A stretch of DNA of 64,000 nucleotides. Origin: JBFWNG01 sp050251195. GTDB lineage: Bacteria > Bdellovibrionota_B > Oligoflexia > Oligoflexales > Oligoflexaceae. How positions within the stretch are numbered: the stretch's first letter is position 1; each line of letters opens with the position of its first letter. The position numbers and the translations under genes are program-made. The notes under the pieces are model-generated. The model saw nothing but the letters and a program-made list of their open reading frames with translations, did not search any database and had not been told where the DNA came from. Positions 43,793-51,926 of the stretch are shown here, one piece after another. The stretch covers positions 248,001 to 312,000 of the forward strand of contig JBFWNG010000003.1 of assembly GCA_050251195.1 (NCBI GenBank). Direction: 5' to 3'.

Positions 43793-44665
43793 CTATTTCT
43801 TTGGCTCTTGCAGCACTCTCGTTAGAATTTGGAAGTGATCTGAAGGAGTTAGGTTGTGCTTTTTGTTTTTTACCAACACTAAATCCACAGAGTACTCCTG
43901 GGTTGCAAGACCGTCTCGAAAAGCGCTCGCCTGGGATGCGGGAAAAGTTGTGTCGCTGTTGCCGTGGTATAGAAAAATAGTCTTGGGCAGATCCGAAAAG
44001 TCCCACGCCAATGAACGCACTTCGTAACCTTCCTCAGCCTCGACTGCTTTCATATCTTCCAAACGTTTCTTGATGCCCGCATCGGTCGTATCAAGTGCCG
44101 TTCGTTCGACGTCATACACACCGCTTGCCAAGATCAACTTCTTTAGTGTCTTCCCTTTGGAAAAAAATCCCGCCGCTATAGTCCCGCTGCCTTGCGCCCA
44201 AACAAACGCCAGCTTCTCGTCTGGGGCAACTTTTTCCACGAATTTTGGGAAAGTCTCGGTCAAAGCATACTGCGTGAGCGGCCCCGAGAAGTCGTCTTTG
44301 CCTACGGATTTGCCGTAGCCGGGACGGTTAAAGGCGACGACGTTGATTTTGTTTTGCAAGAAAGCTTGGGCGACCGGAGTCGTGCACAGGTTCTCCCCAA
44401 AGGCCCTGGCGTCCATGTTGATCAGAAGGGCGTATTCTTTCGCGCCCGCTGAACAGGAGAACCACTGCGCGTTTATTTTCTGATTGGTGAACTCGTAGGG
44501 AACAAGCTCGGTGACCATCTTCGCTTTGGCGGTTTCGCCGAGGTCGACCTTGTCTTCGGTGTCAACAATTCCGGAGAACTCCTCCAGGTTGGAGGTGCAT
44601 CCTGAAAGGTTCAGAGCAAGAAGAGCAGCAGCAAAATTACCGGTAAGGATTCTCGTAAAAGACAT
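43793..44665 (-). CDS. alpha/beta-hydrolase-fold lipoprotein lacking the usual nucleophile
   Basis: About 290 residues from the ATG at 44665, which has a GGGG stretch at proper distance. The ATG at 44677 has none. The signal peptide ends with the lipobox LNLSGC. The mature part follows an alpha/beta hydrolase: oxyanion-type VVAFNRPGYGKSVG, a nucleophile-elbow position reading VWAQGSGTIAAG where Gln stands in place of Ser, then the Asp loop LYHGNSDTTFPASQA and a His near KNKKHNLTP. It may be inactive, or may use a different chemistry. The start overlaps the end of the small lipoprotein gene upstream. Confidence 0.72.
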   Translation of the reverse strand: MSFTRILTGNFAAALLALNLSGCTSNLEEFSGIVDTEDKVDLGETAKAKMVTELVPYEFTNQKINAQWFSCSAGAKEYALLINMDARAFGENLCTTPVAQAFLQNKINVVAFNRPGYGKSVGKDDFSGPLTQYALTETFPKFVEKVAPDEKLAFVWAQGSGTIAAGFFSKGKTLKKLILASGVYDVERTALDTTDAGIKKRLEDMKAVEAEEGYEVRSLAWDFSDLPKTIFLYHGNSDTTFPASQASAFRDGLATQEYSVDLVLVKNKKHNLTPSDHFQILTRVLQEPKK

Positions 44666-44972
44666 ATTCAGCCCCATAGTCGCTTATTTCAAAATAGGTT
44701 TTCTTTTCGTTCTCGTCTTTCTTGTAATCCTGGTTCAAGTCCATCACGCCATAGCCAAAACGATAAGGACGCGCTCCTTTGCCGCCGGTTTCGGAAGCCG
44801 TACTGAGCTTGTCGATGGAGATAAATCGATACATCAACTTGCCGGCGCTGATGATGTCAAGGACACCGTCCGTTCCGGTCCAGTTTTGGATACTGCGAGA
44901 AATTTCGTTCTGGGATTCTTGGGTGCACGACACCGTGCCAAAAAGCAGGCCTAAAGTTATAAGAAATCGCAT
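44637..44972 (-). CDS. small lipoprotein of unknown function
   Basis: A 111-residue protein with a GAGGAG ribosome site 5 bases before the ATG. MRFLITLGLLFGTVSC is a signal peptide with lipobox (Cys16). The mature 95 residues contain ISAGKLMYRFISIDKLSTASETGG, MDLNQDYKKDENEKKTYFEISDYG and little else recognisable. They are likely to fold as a small beta-rich domain. It is co-transcribed with the hydrolase-fold lipoprotein, whose start lies inside its last codons, so the two may act together in the envelope. Confidence 0.7.
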   Translation of the reverse strand: MRFLITLGLLFGTVSCTQESQNEISRSIQNWTGTDGVLDIISAGKLMYRFISIDKLSTASETGGKGARPYRFGYGVMDLNQDYKKDENEKKTYFEISDYGAEYVFYENPYR

Positions 44973-45040
44973 AAAAACTCCTCGAACAACGTAAGTCTTC
45001 TTATAACTTAAGTTGCCCGAGGTAACAACAACATGAATTA

Positions 45041-45553
45041 TTAGGCGTTTGCGATAACTTCTGGGAGTTTCATCGCGGCAGCGACTTCAGGAGAATTGTC
45101 AAGAGCGCTGATTTTTGGCTCGGATTGCTTGTTGTGCTTTTCGCGGCGAATTTGCTGGGTTGTCCCGGTTTGTTGGACTTCCGCTGGAATCATCTGGGAT
45201 CTGCCGTCAAAATGAGCACCCTCTTTCACTACTAAGATTGGCGTCATGACGTCGCCTTCGAAAGTAGCCGACGGGCAAAGCTCAACACGGGTTCGCGCTT
45301 CGACTTTGCCGTTGACCCGTCCCTGCACAACGATCTCGTCCGCCTTAATGTTGGCCCGGATCGACGCATGTTCTTCAATAATCAGAAGCCCCTCGGAGAC
45401 GATCTCGCCTTCGACCTTGCCGCCAATTCGCGTCGAGCCTCGGCAAAACAACTTACCGTTGAACTCGCAACCCTTAGTGAGGATGGTAACACCCACATTG
45501 TCCATTTCGTTTGAAGCTTTTGACACAGGTTTCTTTTGGTTGTTGTTAAACAC
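45041..45553 (-). CDS. bactofilin (polymer-forming cytoskeletal protein)
   Basis: A 170-residue protein with a disordered N-terminus, then the right-handed beta-helix repeats of bactofilins (VTILTKGCEFNGKLFCRGSTRIGGKVEGEI ... ASIRANIKADEIVVQGRVNGKVEARTRVELCPSATFEGDV), and a charged C-terminal tail. Bactofilins self-assemble into membrane-associated filaments that organise cell shape, stalks or polarity, and occur in myxobacteria and Bdellovibrio. It is divergent from the gene at 45637 across an 83-base gap. Confidence 0.9.
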   Translation of the reverse strand: MFNNNQKKPVSKASNEMDNVGVTILTKGCEFNGKLFCRGSTRIGGKVEGEIVSEGLLIIEEHASIRANIKADEIVVQGRVNGKVEARTRVELCPSATFEGDVMTPILVVKEGAHFDGRSQMIPAEVQQTGTTQQIRREKHNKQSEPKISALDNSPEVAAAMKLPEVIANA

Positions 45554-45574
45554 GAGGTGCTCCCTGGTACTAAA

Positions 45575-45602
45575 TTACAAAAAAGTACTTCTGGTTTATA
45601 AT
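45575..45602 (+). promoter_or_regulatory. probable promoter for the gene at 45637
   Basis: A perfect TATAAT lies at 45597-45602, with a weak TTACAA 16 bases upstream. The expected start is about 30 bases before the ATG. Confidence 0.45.
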
Positions 45603-45636
45603 AACGATAAACCCAAAAAACGACTATGGATAAAAT

Positions 45637-46302
45637 ATGCCTAGCACCGGAAACATCTCGGAACAATTGCAATCCGTGTCATTTGTAGCCAATGATTTTA
45701 AATGGTTAGCAAGAGGCAATTGGAGCGAGCAAGAACACGACTTCGCTTTTGGTATATGTTCAAAAAGAAATTTGCAGATTTTTAATTCGCCTTCCTTCTT
45801 CAAGCTGGAAGACAAACCCCATCTCGAACACGTGGGGATGTGGGTTTTGCAGACACAAGGAGACGACAAAAAAAATCTGGCCGTTGCGGAGGCCCAATGT
45901 GTTGCCTCGAGTTATTCGAGAACGTTTGTGTTCCTCGCCCCCGCACCTGGCGCAGAGTCGAGCGAGGAGCAGGTTGCAAACTTTATCTCGGGGATTATTT
46001 TGGCGACCGGAGCGGACCTGGTGCATGTCGTGCCGGTTTCAGCTGAGTCGGGCATTGCTCGGACATTGGGCAACTGGGGACTCAAATCTAAGGATGCGCT
46101 GACTTTTCGAAATAACCTGCAAGACGAAATGATTAAAATTTGGGATATCGATCCGCATCAATGGTGGGAGCTACCCGTCGCTGGTAAGCTCAAGAAGGAT
46201 CTTCAGTACATTGCCAAGACGCTATCGTTGGCTGGCAAAAAGGACTGCGGCTGCGAGGAAAAAAAGAAGCGTCGGCGGTTTCGGTGGGGGTGGACGGAAT
46301 GA
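45637..46302 (+). CDS. hypothetical protein with Cys-rich basic tail
   Basis: A 221-residue soluble protein that I do not recognise. The central part (AVAEAQCVASSYSRTFVFLAPAPGAESSEEQVANFISGIILATGADLVHVVPVS) reads like an alpha/beta domain with alternating hydrophobic strands. The C-terminus is KDCGCEEKKKRRRFRWGW, a Cys-x-Cys followed by a strongly basic run that might bind nucleic acid or a metal. No signal peptide or membrane helix. It has its own promoter and is divergent from bactofilin. Codon use and a clean long frame support a real gene. Confidence 0.65.
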   Translation: MPSTGNISEQLQSVSFVANDFKWLARGNWSEQEHDFAFGICSKRNLQIFNSPSFFKLEDKPHLEHVGMWVLQTQGDDKKNLAVAEAQCVASSYSRTFVFLAPAPGAESSEEQVANFISGIILATGADLVHVVPVSAESGIARTLGNWGLKSKDALTFRNNLQDEMIKIWDIDPHQWWELPVAGKLKKDLQYIAKTLSLAGKKDCGCEEKKKRRRFRWGWTE

Positions 46303-46432
46303 AGGTGGATTGCCATTACCTGAGATCTGTCCCGATTTTTTGGCATAATTTCAGCGATATATCTCGATCGTGTCGCTGGAGCGACTGAAACAAACGTGGT
46401 AAAAATATTCTTCTAGATAAAGAGGAATACAT

Positions 46433-46741
46433 ATGGCCGGTGCGAGTACTGAAGATGTTCTTCGACGAGTTTTAAGAGAAGAACAGGTTCCGATCTTCGA
46501 GGAACTCCGAGATCAAGCAGGTAGGATAGAGCGGCTAGAACAAAACCACGCCGAAAAGCTCCATAATCTGGGGTCCCAGCAAGAAGAGCTTCGCCGAGTT
46601 TTAAGAAACGAACATGCTCCAAGTATAGCAAATCTAGAAGAAAGCTTTCATAGATTTGGAATTCAACAAGAGGAAATGAAAGCCGATATATCGCGCATTC
46701 TGGAGGTTATAATGCCACTTGCAAAGCAATCTAAGAGTTAG
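46433..46741 (+). CDS. small coiled-coil protein with an internal repeat
   Basis: A 102-residue, highly charged, helix-forming protein with a GAGG site 8 bases before the ATG. Two related blocks are visible: LRRVLREEQVPIFEEL (about residues 10-25) and LRRVLRNEHAPSIANL (about 53-68), each followed by heptad-like E/Q/L positions. It therefore looks like a duplicated coiled-coil unit. No signal peptide, no known domain. A dispersed repeat copy begins just after its stop. Confidence 0.6.
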   Translation: MAGASTEDVLRRVLREEQVPIFEELRDQAGRIERLEQNHAEKLHNLGSQQEELRRVLRNEHAPSIANLEESFHRFGIQQEEMKADISRILEVIMPLAKQSKS

Positions 46742-46745
46742 CTGC

Positions 46746-46776
46746 TCGTCATTCTTTGCGGAGCGAAGGATCTCAT
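46746..46776. repeat. dispersed HPERSEG-type repeat copy
   Basis: GTCATTCTTTGCGGAGCGAAGGATCTCAT is a diverged copy of the intergenic element at 703-730. It lies directly after the stop of the coiled-coil gene. Confidence 0.6.
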
Positions 46777-46790
46777 TTGTCCGTTGGATA

Positions 46791-47090
46791 TTAGGCTTCC
46801 TTCGGAGCGTCCGGAAACCAGTTCTGAAGCGCCTTGATAATCTCGCGGCCTTGTTTTTCACTGGAAATATTGAACTTGCTTTGCTGGCGGTAAACGCCGT
46901 TGCGCTTTTGGTAGCGGCGGATGGAAGCTTTGAGTGGACCGTACTGTTCGGTTTTCTTGTCCATCTCGCGGTAGAGGTACATTATGGTTGCCCAGTTGCC
47001 TTTGGTGAGGACATTCTTGTCTTCTTGTTTAATGATGATCTTGTCTTCTTCAACGTACTCGATCGTCAACTCGTCAACTGTTTCAGCCAC
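46791..47090 (-). CDS. conserved-looking small hypothetical protein
   Basis: A 99-residue protein starting at a GTG (47090) with GGAGAT upstream. It is rich in Lys, Glu and Gln, with probable beta-hairpin (ELTIEYVEEDKIIIKQEDKNVL) and helical parts (TIMYLYREMDKKTEQYG, GREIIKALQNWFP). No Cys, signal peptide or membrane helix. It follows the rpsI terminator and so has its own, unseen, promoter or depends on read-through. Function unknown. Confidence 0.65.
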   Translation of the reverse strand: MAETVDELTIEYVEEDKIIIKQEDKNVLTKGNWATIMYLYREMDKKTEQYGPLKASIRRYQKRNGVYRQQSKFNISSEKQGREIIKALQNWFPDAPKEA

Positions 47091-47116
47091 CTTTTAGATC
47101 TCCACCAAAAATAAAA

Positions 47117-47136
47117 GACCGGACAAAAGTCCGGTC
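47117..47136 (-). terminator. rpsI: rho-independent terminator of rplM-rpsI
   Basis: A perfect 8-bp stem GACCGGAC / GTCCGGTC with a 4-base loop lies 9 bases after the rpsI stop, followed on the minus strand by TTTTATTTTT. Confidence 0.9.
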
Positions 47137-47145
47137 CATAACGTG

Positions 47146-47538
47146 TTATCGTTTAGAGAATTGGAATCTTGCTCGTGCGCCTTTTTGGCCGTAGAGCTTA
47201 CGTTCTTTCTTACGAGAATCGCGAGTGAGAAGGCCTTTTGATTTAAGGACACCTCTGTACTCAGGATTGATCATTGAAAGAGCGACGGAAATAGCGTGGC
47301 GAATCGCGCCTGCTTGTCCGTTAAGGCCACCGCCCATTACGTTGACGTGAATATCGTAAGTTTCGGTATTTTTGGTCAACTCGAGAGGCTGGCGAACCAT
47401 CATTTTGGATGTTTCGCGGATATAATATTCGTCCATTGTACGATTGTTGATCGTGATTTTGCCTTTACCTGGCTTGCACCATACTCGTGCAATAGCAGTC
47501 TTTCTTTTGCCGACCGCGTGGACCGCCTTCGTCGCCAT
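47146..47538 (-). CDS. rpsI: 30S ribosomal protein S9
   Basis: A 130-residue protein, the standard length of S9. AVGKRKTAIARVWCKPGKGKITINNR is the typical N-terminus, GGLNGQAGAIRHAISVAL the conserved centre, and the end GLLTRDSRKKERKLYGQKGARARFQFSKR is the basic tail that reaches the ribosomal P site. Its ATG overlaps the rplM stop (TAATG). The rplM-rpsI pairing is conserved across bacteria. Confidence 0.98.
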   Translation of the reverse strand: MATKAVHAVGKRKTAIARVWCKPGKGKITINNRTMDEYYIRETSKMMVRQPLELTKNTETYDIHVNVMGGGLNGQAGAIRHAISVALSMINPEYRGVLKSKGLLTRDSRKKERKLYGQKGARARFQFSKR

Positions 47539-47987
47539 TATTTATTCCTTCCTATGGTTCGTTCTTGCATTGCTTCTGGTTTTTGAGCTTCGTGGGGATG
47601 TTGGCCGCCAGCGTAGACCCAAAGATTCTTAAGGATTCTGCGTCCAAGTTTGTTTCTTGGCAACATACCTTTAACAGCAGTCGTGATCAGACGGTCTGGA
47701 TAGGTTTCCAAAATTTCTTTCGCGCTCGCAGTCTTGATACCGCCGATATATCCCGTGTGGTGGTGATATTCTTTGGATTGAAATTTGTCTTTTGACAGAC
47801 GAATTTTTTCTGCGTTCACAACGATAATGTTATCGCCACAATCGAGGTGTGGTGTGAAAGTCGCCTTGTGTTTGCCTCGGAGAACGTGTGCAATTTGTGA
47901 TGCGATTCTACCTAAGCATTTGTCGGTGGCGTCGACTACAAGCCATTTCTTCTTAATATCCGCTGGCTTAACGTTATGCGTTTTCAT
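47538..47987 (-). CDS. rplM: 50S ribosomal protein L13
   Basis: A 149-residue protein with the L13 signature: WLVVDATDKCLGRIASQIAHVLRGKHKATFTPHLDCGDNIIVVNAEKI and a C-terminal AVKGMLPRNKLGRRILKNLWVYAGGQHPHEAQKPE. It is an early-assembly large-subunit protein. The ATG follows AGGGAG, and a near-consensus promoter lies 31 bases upstream, so this is the head of the two-gene operon. Confidence 0.98.
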   Translation of the reverse strand: MKTHNVKPADIKKKWLVVDATDKCLGRIASQIAHVLRGKHKATFTPHLDCGDNIIVVNAEKIRLSKDKFQSKEYHHHTGYIGGIKTASAKEILETYPDRLITTAVKGMLPRNKLGRRILKNLWVYAGGQHPHEAQKPEAMQERTIGRNK

Positions 47988-48017
47988 GGAAAGCTCCCTA
48001 GTACCATAAGAGCATGG

Positions 48018-48046
48018 AATATACTGACTTTGGGGACGCTGGTCAA
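48018..48046 (-). promoter_or_regulatory. strong sigma70-type promoter of rplM-rpsI
   Basis: On the minus strand TTGACC, exactly 17 bases, then TATATT. The predicted start lies about 23 bases before the rplM ATG. No extended structured leader is visible. Confidence 0.8.
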
Positions 48047-48070
48047 CGATTTGTTAACAGGCGCTTTGGT

Positions 48071-49459
48071 TTAGAACGCTATGGTCTGCGGCGCTCTCGG
48101 AAACGGGATGACGTCGCGGATGTTCGACATCCCGGTAACGTACTGAATCAGCCGCTCGAACCCCAGTCCAAAACCGGCGTGAGGCGCCCCGCCGAACTTC
48201 CTAAGGTCCAGATACCATTGAAGTTCTTCAGGCTTAATGCCGACCTGCTTCACCCGAGCCAACAGCTTCTCATAATCGTCTTCCCGTTGGGAACCCCCAA
48301 TGATTTCGCCAATTTTAGGGGCAAGCACGTCCATGGCTGCCACGGTTTTGCCGTCTGGGTTTTGCTTCATATAGTAAGCTTTAATGTCCTTCGGATAATC
48401 GAAAACGATGACCGGAGAGTTGAAAATCTTCTCGGTCAGATAGCGTTCGTGTTCCGTCTGGAGGTCGATGCCCCACTTCACCGGGAACTGGAAATCGGCT
48501 TTGGATTTTTCAAGTTCCTTAACCGCATCGGTGTAACTGATTTTTGCAAACGGCTTTGTCGCCAATCCCGTTAATGCCTCTGCCGTAAATCCTTCGTAGT
48601 GCTCCGCAAAGAAAGCGATCTCGTTGGGACAACGACGGACAACTTCCGAGAATACTTCTTTGAGAAATTCTTCCGCGAGAATCATGTTGTCTTTAAGTTC
48701 GTAGAACGCCATCTCGGGTTCAATCATCCAGAACTCGGAAAGGTGGCGCGTCGTGTTGGAGTTTTCCGCGCGAAACGTCGGACCAAATGTATAGATGTTG
48801 CCCATGGCCATCGCCATGGCTTCGCCGTTAAGCTGTCCGCTCACCGTTAGATGCGCCGGTTTGCCAAAGAAGTCTTTGGTAAAATCGATGTCGCCCTTTG
48901 GCGACTTGGGCGGGTTCTTGAGATCAAGGGTTGTGACCTGGAACATTTCGCCAGCACCTTCGCAGTCGTTGGCGGTGAGAATCGGCGTATGCGCCCAGTA
49001 GAAACCGCGACTCTGGAAAAAGTTGTGGATCGCCATCGCGAGTTCGTTTCGCACTCTGAAAACGGCGCCAAACGTGTTGGTTCTTGGCCGAAGATGCCCG
49101 ATCTCGCGCAAGAACTCGAGCGAGTGGCCTTTTTTCTGCAGAGGATAGGTTTCGACCGGAGCCTCGCCGAAGACTTTGAGCTGGTCGACTTTCATCTCCC
49201 ACGCTTGTTCTTTTCCTTGGGATTTTTTGATGACGCCTTGTGCGCCGATGGCCGCACCGGTCTGACATTTTTCGAGCATCGCGAATGCGGGAACGCCTTC
49301 GTCGACGATCAACTGGAAATCTTTTTGGGAGCTGCCGTCATTGATGACGAGAAACGCAAAGTTCTTCGACTGGCGTTTGGACTTTACCCAACCGCAGATG
49401 TAAGCGGACTGGTCTTGTTTTGCTTCTTGGAGTAGTGATTTTATAAGAGTGCGTTTCAA
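48071..49459 (-). CDS. asnS: asparaginyl-tRNA synthetase
   Basis: A 462-residue class II synthetase of the normal AsnRS length. The N-terminal OB fold (AYICGWVKSKRQSKNFAFLVINDGS) binds the anticodon. The catalytic domain contains motif 2-like FGPTFRAENSNTTRHLSEFWMIEPE and motif 3 GFGLGFERLIQYVTGMSNIRDVIPFPR. It charges tRNA-Asn with Asn, so direct asparaginylation is available in this organism. It lies before the rplM promoter with a short gap. Confidence 0.96.
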   Translation of the reverse strand: MKRTLIKSLLQEAKQDQSAYICGWVKSKRQSKNFAFLVINDGSSQKDFQLIVDEGVPAFAMLEKCQTGAAIGAQGVIKKSQGKEQAWEMKVDQLKVFGEAPVETYPLQKKGHSLEFLREIGHLRPRTNTFGAVFRVRNELAMAIHNFFQSRGFYWAHTPILTANDCEGAGEMFQVTTLDLKNPPKSPKGDIDFTKDFFGKPAHLTVSGQLNGEAMAMAMGNIYTFGPTFRAENSNTTRHLSEFWMIEPEMAFYELKDNMILAEEFLKEVFSEVVRRCPNEIAFFAEHYEGFTAEALTGLATKPFAKISYTDAVKELEKSKADFQFPVKWGIDLQTEHERYLTEKIFNSPVIVFDYPKDIKAYYMKQNPDGKTVAAMDVLAPKIGEIIGGSQREDDYEKLLARVKQVGIKPEELQWYLDLRKFGGAPHAGFGLGFERLIQYVTGMSNIRDVIPFPRAPQTIAF

Positions 49460-49477
49460 GTCACGTTCCTTTTGAGT

Positions 49478-49529
49478 GAGATCCTTCGCCTACGGCTCAG
49501 GATGACGTTAGCTTCGGCTCAGGATGACG
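49478..49529. repeat. two dispersed-repeat units upstream of asnS
   Basis: GAGATCCTTCGCCTACGGCT-CAGGATGACG is followed directly by CTTCGGCTCAGGATGACG. It is the reverse-oriented form of the element at 703-730, in a doubled arrangement between asnS and a GT4 gene. Confidence 0.65.
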
Positions 49530-50718
49530 GTATCACACGCCGCATCTCAAGTTTCCTGAGCTCATCCCAAATCTCGAACGGCATATTTCGGTGCGGAACA
49601 CCCTCGTGATAAACTTCATGATAAATGGCAATAATCCTTCTGGCAACCTTGTACCAGTTAAAATTTTTCACCTGCTGTAATCCGGCGTCGGAAAGGTTAT
49701 TGCGCAATTCTTTATTCTTTATGACTTGTGCCAGTACAGACGCGAGCTGTTCTTTGTCGTTGGGATTCACGAGCAGGGCGGCTTCGCCCACGACCTCGGG
49801 TATGGAAGACGTGTTCGAGGTAACGACGGGAACGCCGCTTGCCATTGCTTCGAGCGGCGGCAAGCCGAAGCCCTCGTATAAGCTTGGATATGCGACAAGA
49901 AGGGCGTTTCGGTAATACTTTTTCAGCATGACGTCGTTCACGAATCCTTTGAATATGACGTCTTCGCGGTATTTTTTGATCTTAAGCCTGACGTCTGCAA
50001 ACAGCGGGCTCTCGCCGCCGATTAGAACCAGCTTGGTTCGGATGTCAGGGTTGGAGTTGCGCATGAGTTCGTAGGCTTCGACGAGAGTGTTGATATTCTT
50101 TCGAGGTTCCAACGATCCCACGTAAAGGATGTACTGGTCTTTTCCGTCCTCTTTGCGTTCTTTGTACTCGCTCTCTTTGCCTGGCGCAAAGCTTTGATCC
50201 ACGGCCCAATAGACGAGGCTCACCTTGTCGGCGTCGGCGCCGCAAAACAAGAACAAGTCGTTTCTCGAATTGTTGCTGTTGGTGATGATCCGCGTCGCGC
50301 GTTTCACGAGACGTGGAATTATGAAGTTGTACACGGTGCGGAATAGATAAGTGTACCACTGTGGATTCACGACGAAACAAAGGTCGTGAATGTGTACGAT
50401 CGATTTTCCCGTATAGAACAACGGCGCAATGTTCGCGGGGGAATGCAGGATATCGATGCAGTGCTTCCGTGCGAGGCTTGGCAGCACAAACTGTTCCCAC
50501 AGGTGGTTCTTGAAGTTCTCGCCGATCTTTAGATCCGACGCGACGACTTTGACGTTGGGGAAGTTCCAGTCGGGGTTGTCGATTTGCCCCTTACCGGTAA
50601 ACAGGATGTACTCGTTGTCGCGATCAACTTCGAACAGCGTTTTAACAAGGTTGTACGCCGCCCGTTGAACACCAGTCTGAATGGCCACCAAAAAACGGCC
50701 GTTTATCCCTATTCTCAT
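49519..50718 (-). CDS. glycosyltransferase family 4
   Basis: A 399-residue GT-B enzyme. I start at the ATG at 50718 (MRIGINGRFL), which overlaps the upstream stop by four bases. Codons further up are not needed. ILYVGSLEPRKNINTLVEAY and LVAYPSLYEGFGLPPLEAMASGVPVVTSNTSSIPEVVGEAALLVNP are the donor-domain signatures of WbpZ/mannosyl-transferase-like GT4 proteins. It closely resembles the gene just upstream (50715-51869), so this is probably a tandem duplication. Repeat units follow its 3' end. Confidence 0.9.
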   Translation of the reverse strand: MRIGINGRFLVAIQTGVQRAAYNLVKTLFEVDRDNEYILFTGKGQIDNPDWNFPNVKVVASDLKIGENFKNHLWEQFVLPSLARKHCIDILHSPANIAPLFYTGKSIVHIHDLCFVVNPQWYTYLFRTVYNFIIPRLVKRATRIITNSNNSRNDLFLFCGADADKVSLVYWAVDQSFAPGKESEYKERKEDGKDQYILYVGSLEPRKNINTLVEAYELMRNSNPDIRTKLVLIGGESPLFADVRLKIKKYREDVIFKGFVNDVMLKKYYRNALLVAYPSLYEGFGLPPLEAMASGVPVVTSNTSSIPEVVGEAALLVNPNDKEQLASVLAQVIKNKELRNNLSDAGLQQVKNFNWYKVARRIIAIYHEVYHEGVPHRNMPFEIWDELRKLEMRRVIPSS

Positions 50719-51869
50719 ATCAACTGAGCCTCTGCGCTTGTTTCTGCGGCCATGGGTTGTTCGTCCATGAGGCAACGCTCGTACAAAGCCAATGTTTCCT
50801 TGGTCATTTTGCTCCAGGAGTATTTCTGCGCATGTTGAAGACCCGCATCAATCAGGCGCGCCCGGTATTCTTTATCGTTCAAGCCTCTTTCCAGTGCGGA
50901 GGCGATGTCCTTGTAATCGTATGGATTCACAAAAATCGCGCTGTCGCCTACGACCTCGGGAAGACTGGAGGAGGCCGAAACAACAACCGGCACGCCGCAG
51001 GAAATCGCTTCAAGCGGCGGCAATCCGAATCCCTCGTAAGTGGACGGATAAACGAAGAGTTCCGCGTTGGAGTAAATGATGGGCAGATGCTCTTCCTCGA
51101 TAAACTTGGAAAAGAACAACAGATGCTTCTTCCCAAACGCCTCAGCCATGTTGATCAGCTTGCGGTCCACCGGACTTGCCAACACGAGCGGCACCTTGAC
51201 GTTCGAATAGCAGTAGGCGCGGACCAACTGATGCACGTTTTTGTGCGGCTTATTGTTGGAGACGCAAAAGATAAACGGTTTCTTAATCCCGTACAGCTCA
51301 AGGATGTATTCACTGTGCGGGTCTTGCTGGCGCGGATAATATTCGGAGCTTACGCCGTTGTAGGTCACAAAGATTTTTTCTTTGGGCACCTTAAGCGTGC
51401 GGACGATCTCCGATTTACTAAACTGGCTCACCGTGAGGATGTACTCGGAGCGCTTGATACTGTTTCGGACGATGACCTGATAGTAAAACTGGTGGATCGG
51501 CGTGTAGAACTGCGGCAATACCATGTGGTTGAGGTCGTGTATGGTCATCACCATCCGGCACGGCACCACAAACGGCGCAACGAATGACGGCGCATGGAAC
51601 AGATCGGCCTTGATTTCCTTTAGGATTGCCGGAAGTTCGGCTTGTTCCCGGAACGAAATCCAGCTCGACTTGCATTTGACAAGAAGGATATGGGACGGCC
51701 ACTGAATCTTGTCGAGCGGCGAGTTCTTGTTCACGATAACGTAGATTTGATGCTCAAGCATTTGTTGGGCAAGCTCAAGCAGAAGGTGATACACGTAGCG
51801 CGCAATGCCGTGCATCGCACCCCGTCTAATCATCCGCGCGTCGATCGCGATCGTTAATGGCTTAGTCAT
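50715..51869 (-). CDS. glycosyltransferase family 4
   Basis: A 384-residue GT-B enzyme with IAIDARMIRRGAMHGIARYVYHLLLELA at the start, then FIFCVSNNKPHKNVHQLVRAY and LFVYPSTYEGFGLPPLEAISCGVPVVVSASSSLPEVVGDSAIFVNPYD. It shares the IYEGFGLPPLEA and SLPEVVGD blocks with the next gene and is coupled to it by ATGA. Its ATG follows immediately after a terminator-like hairpin with seven T residues, and no separate Shine-Dalgarno is present other than GGGA inside the hairpin arm. The pair likely builds part of a surface glycan, separate from the big locus. Confidence 0.9.
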   Translation of the reverse strand: MTKPLTIAIDARMIRRGAMHGIARYVYHLLLELAQQMLEHQIYVIVNKNSPLDKIQWPSHILLVKCKSSWISFREQAELPAILKEIKADLFHAPSFVAPFVVPCRMVMTIHDLNHMVLPQFYTPIHQFYYQVIVRNSIKRSEYILTVSQFSKSEIVRTLKVPKEKIFVTYNGVSSEYYPRQQDPHSEYILELYGIKKPFIFCVSNNKPHKNVHQLVRAYCYSNVKVPLVLASPVDRKLINMAEAFGKKHLLFFSKFIEEEHLPIIYSNAELFVYPSTYEGFGLPPLEAISCGVPVVVSASSSLPEVVGDSAIFVNPYDYKDIASALERGLNDKEYRARLIDAGLQHAQKYSWSKMTKETLALYERCLMDEQPMAAETSAEAQLI

Positions 51870-51873
51870 AAAA

Positions 51874-51896
51874 AAAGTCCCAACTCTAGGGACTTT
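51874..51896 (-). terminator. hairpin with T7 run abutting a start codon
   Basis: AAAGTCCC-TAGAGTT-GGGACTTT is followed on the minus strand by TTTT, and then directly by the ATG of the GT4 gene at 51869. It can end the transcript of the outer-membrane-like gene at 51927, or regulate entry into the GT4 operon. Confidence 0.8.
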
Positions 51897-51926
51897 AGAT
51901 CATATTTTTGGCTTATACAAGGGATT

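Noticed and set aside
50757..51587. 276-residue frame antisense to the GT4 gene
   Set aside because: GT4 signatures are on the other strand; the frame gives low-complexity, unrecognised protein.
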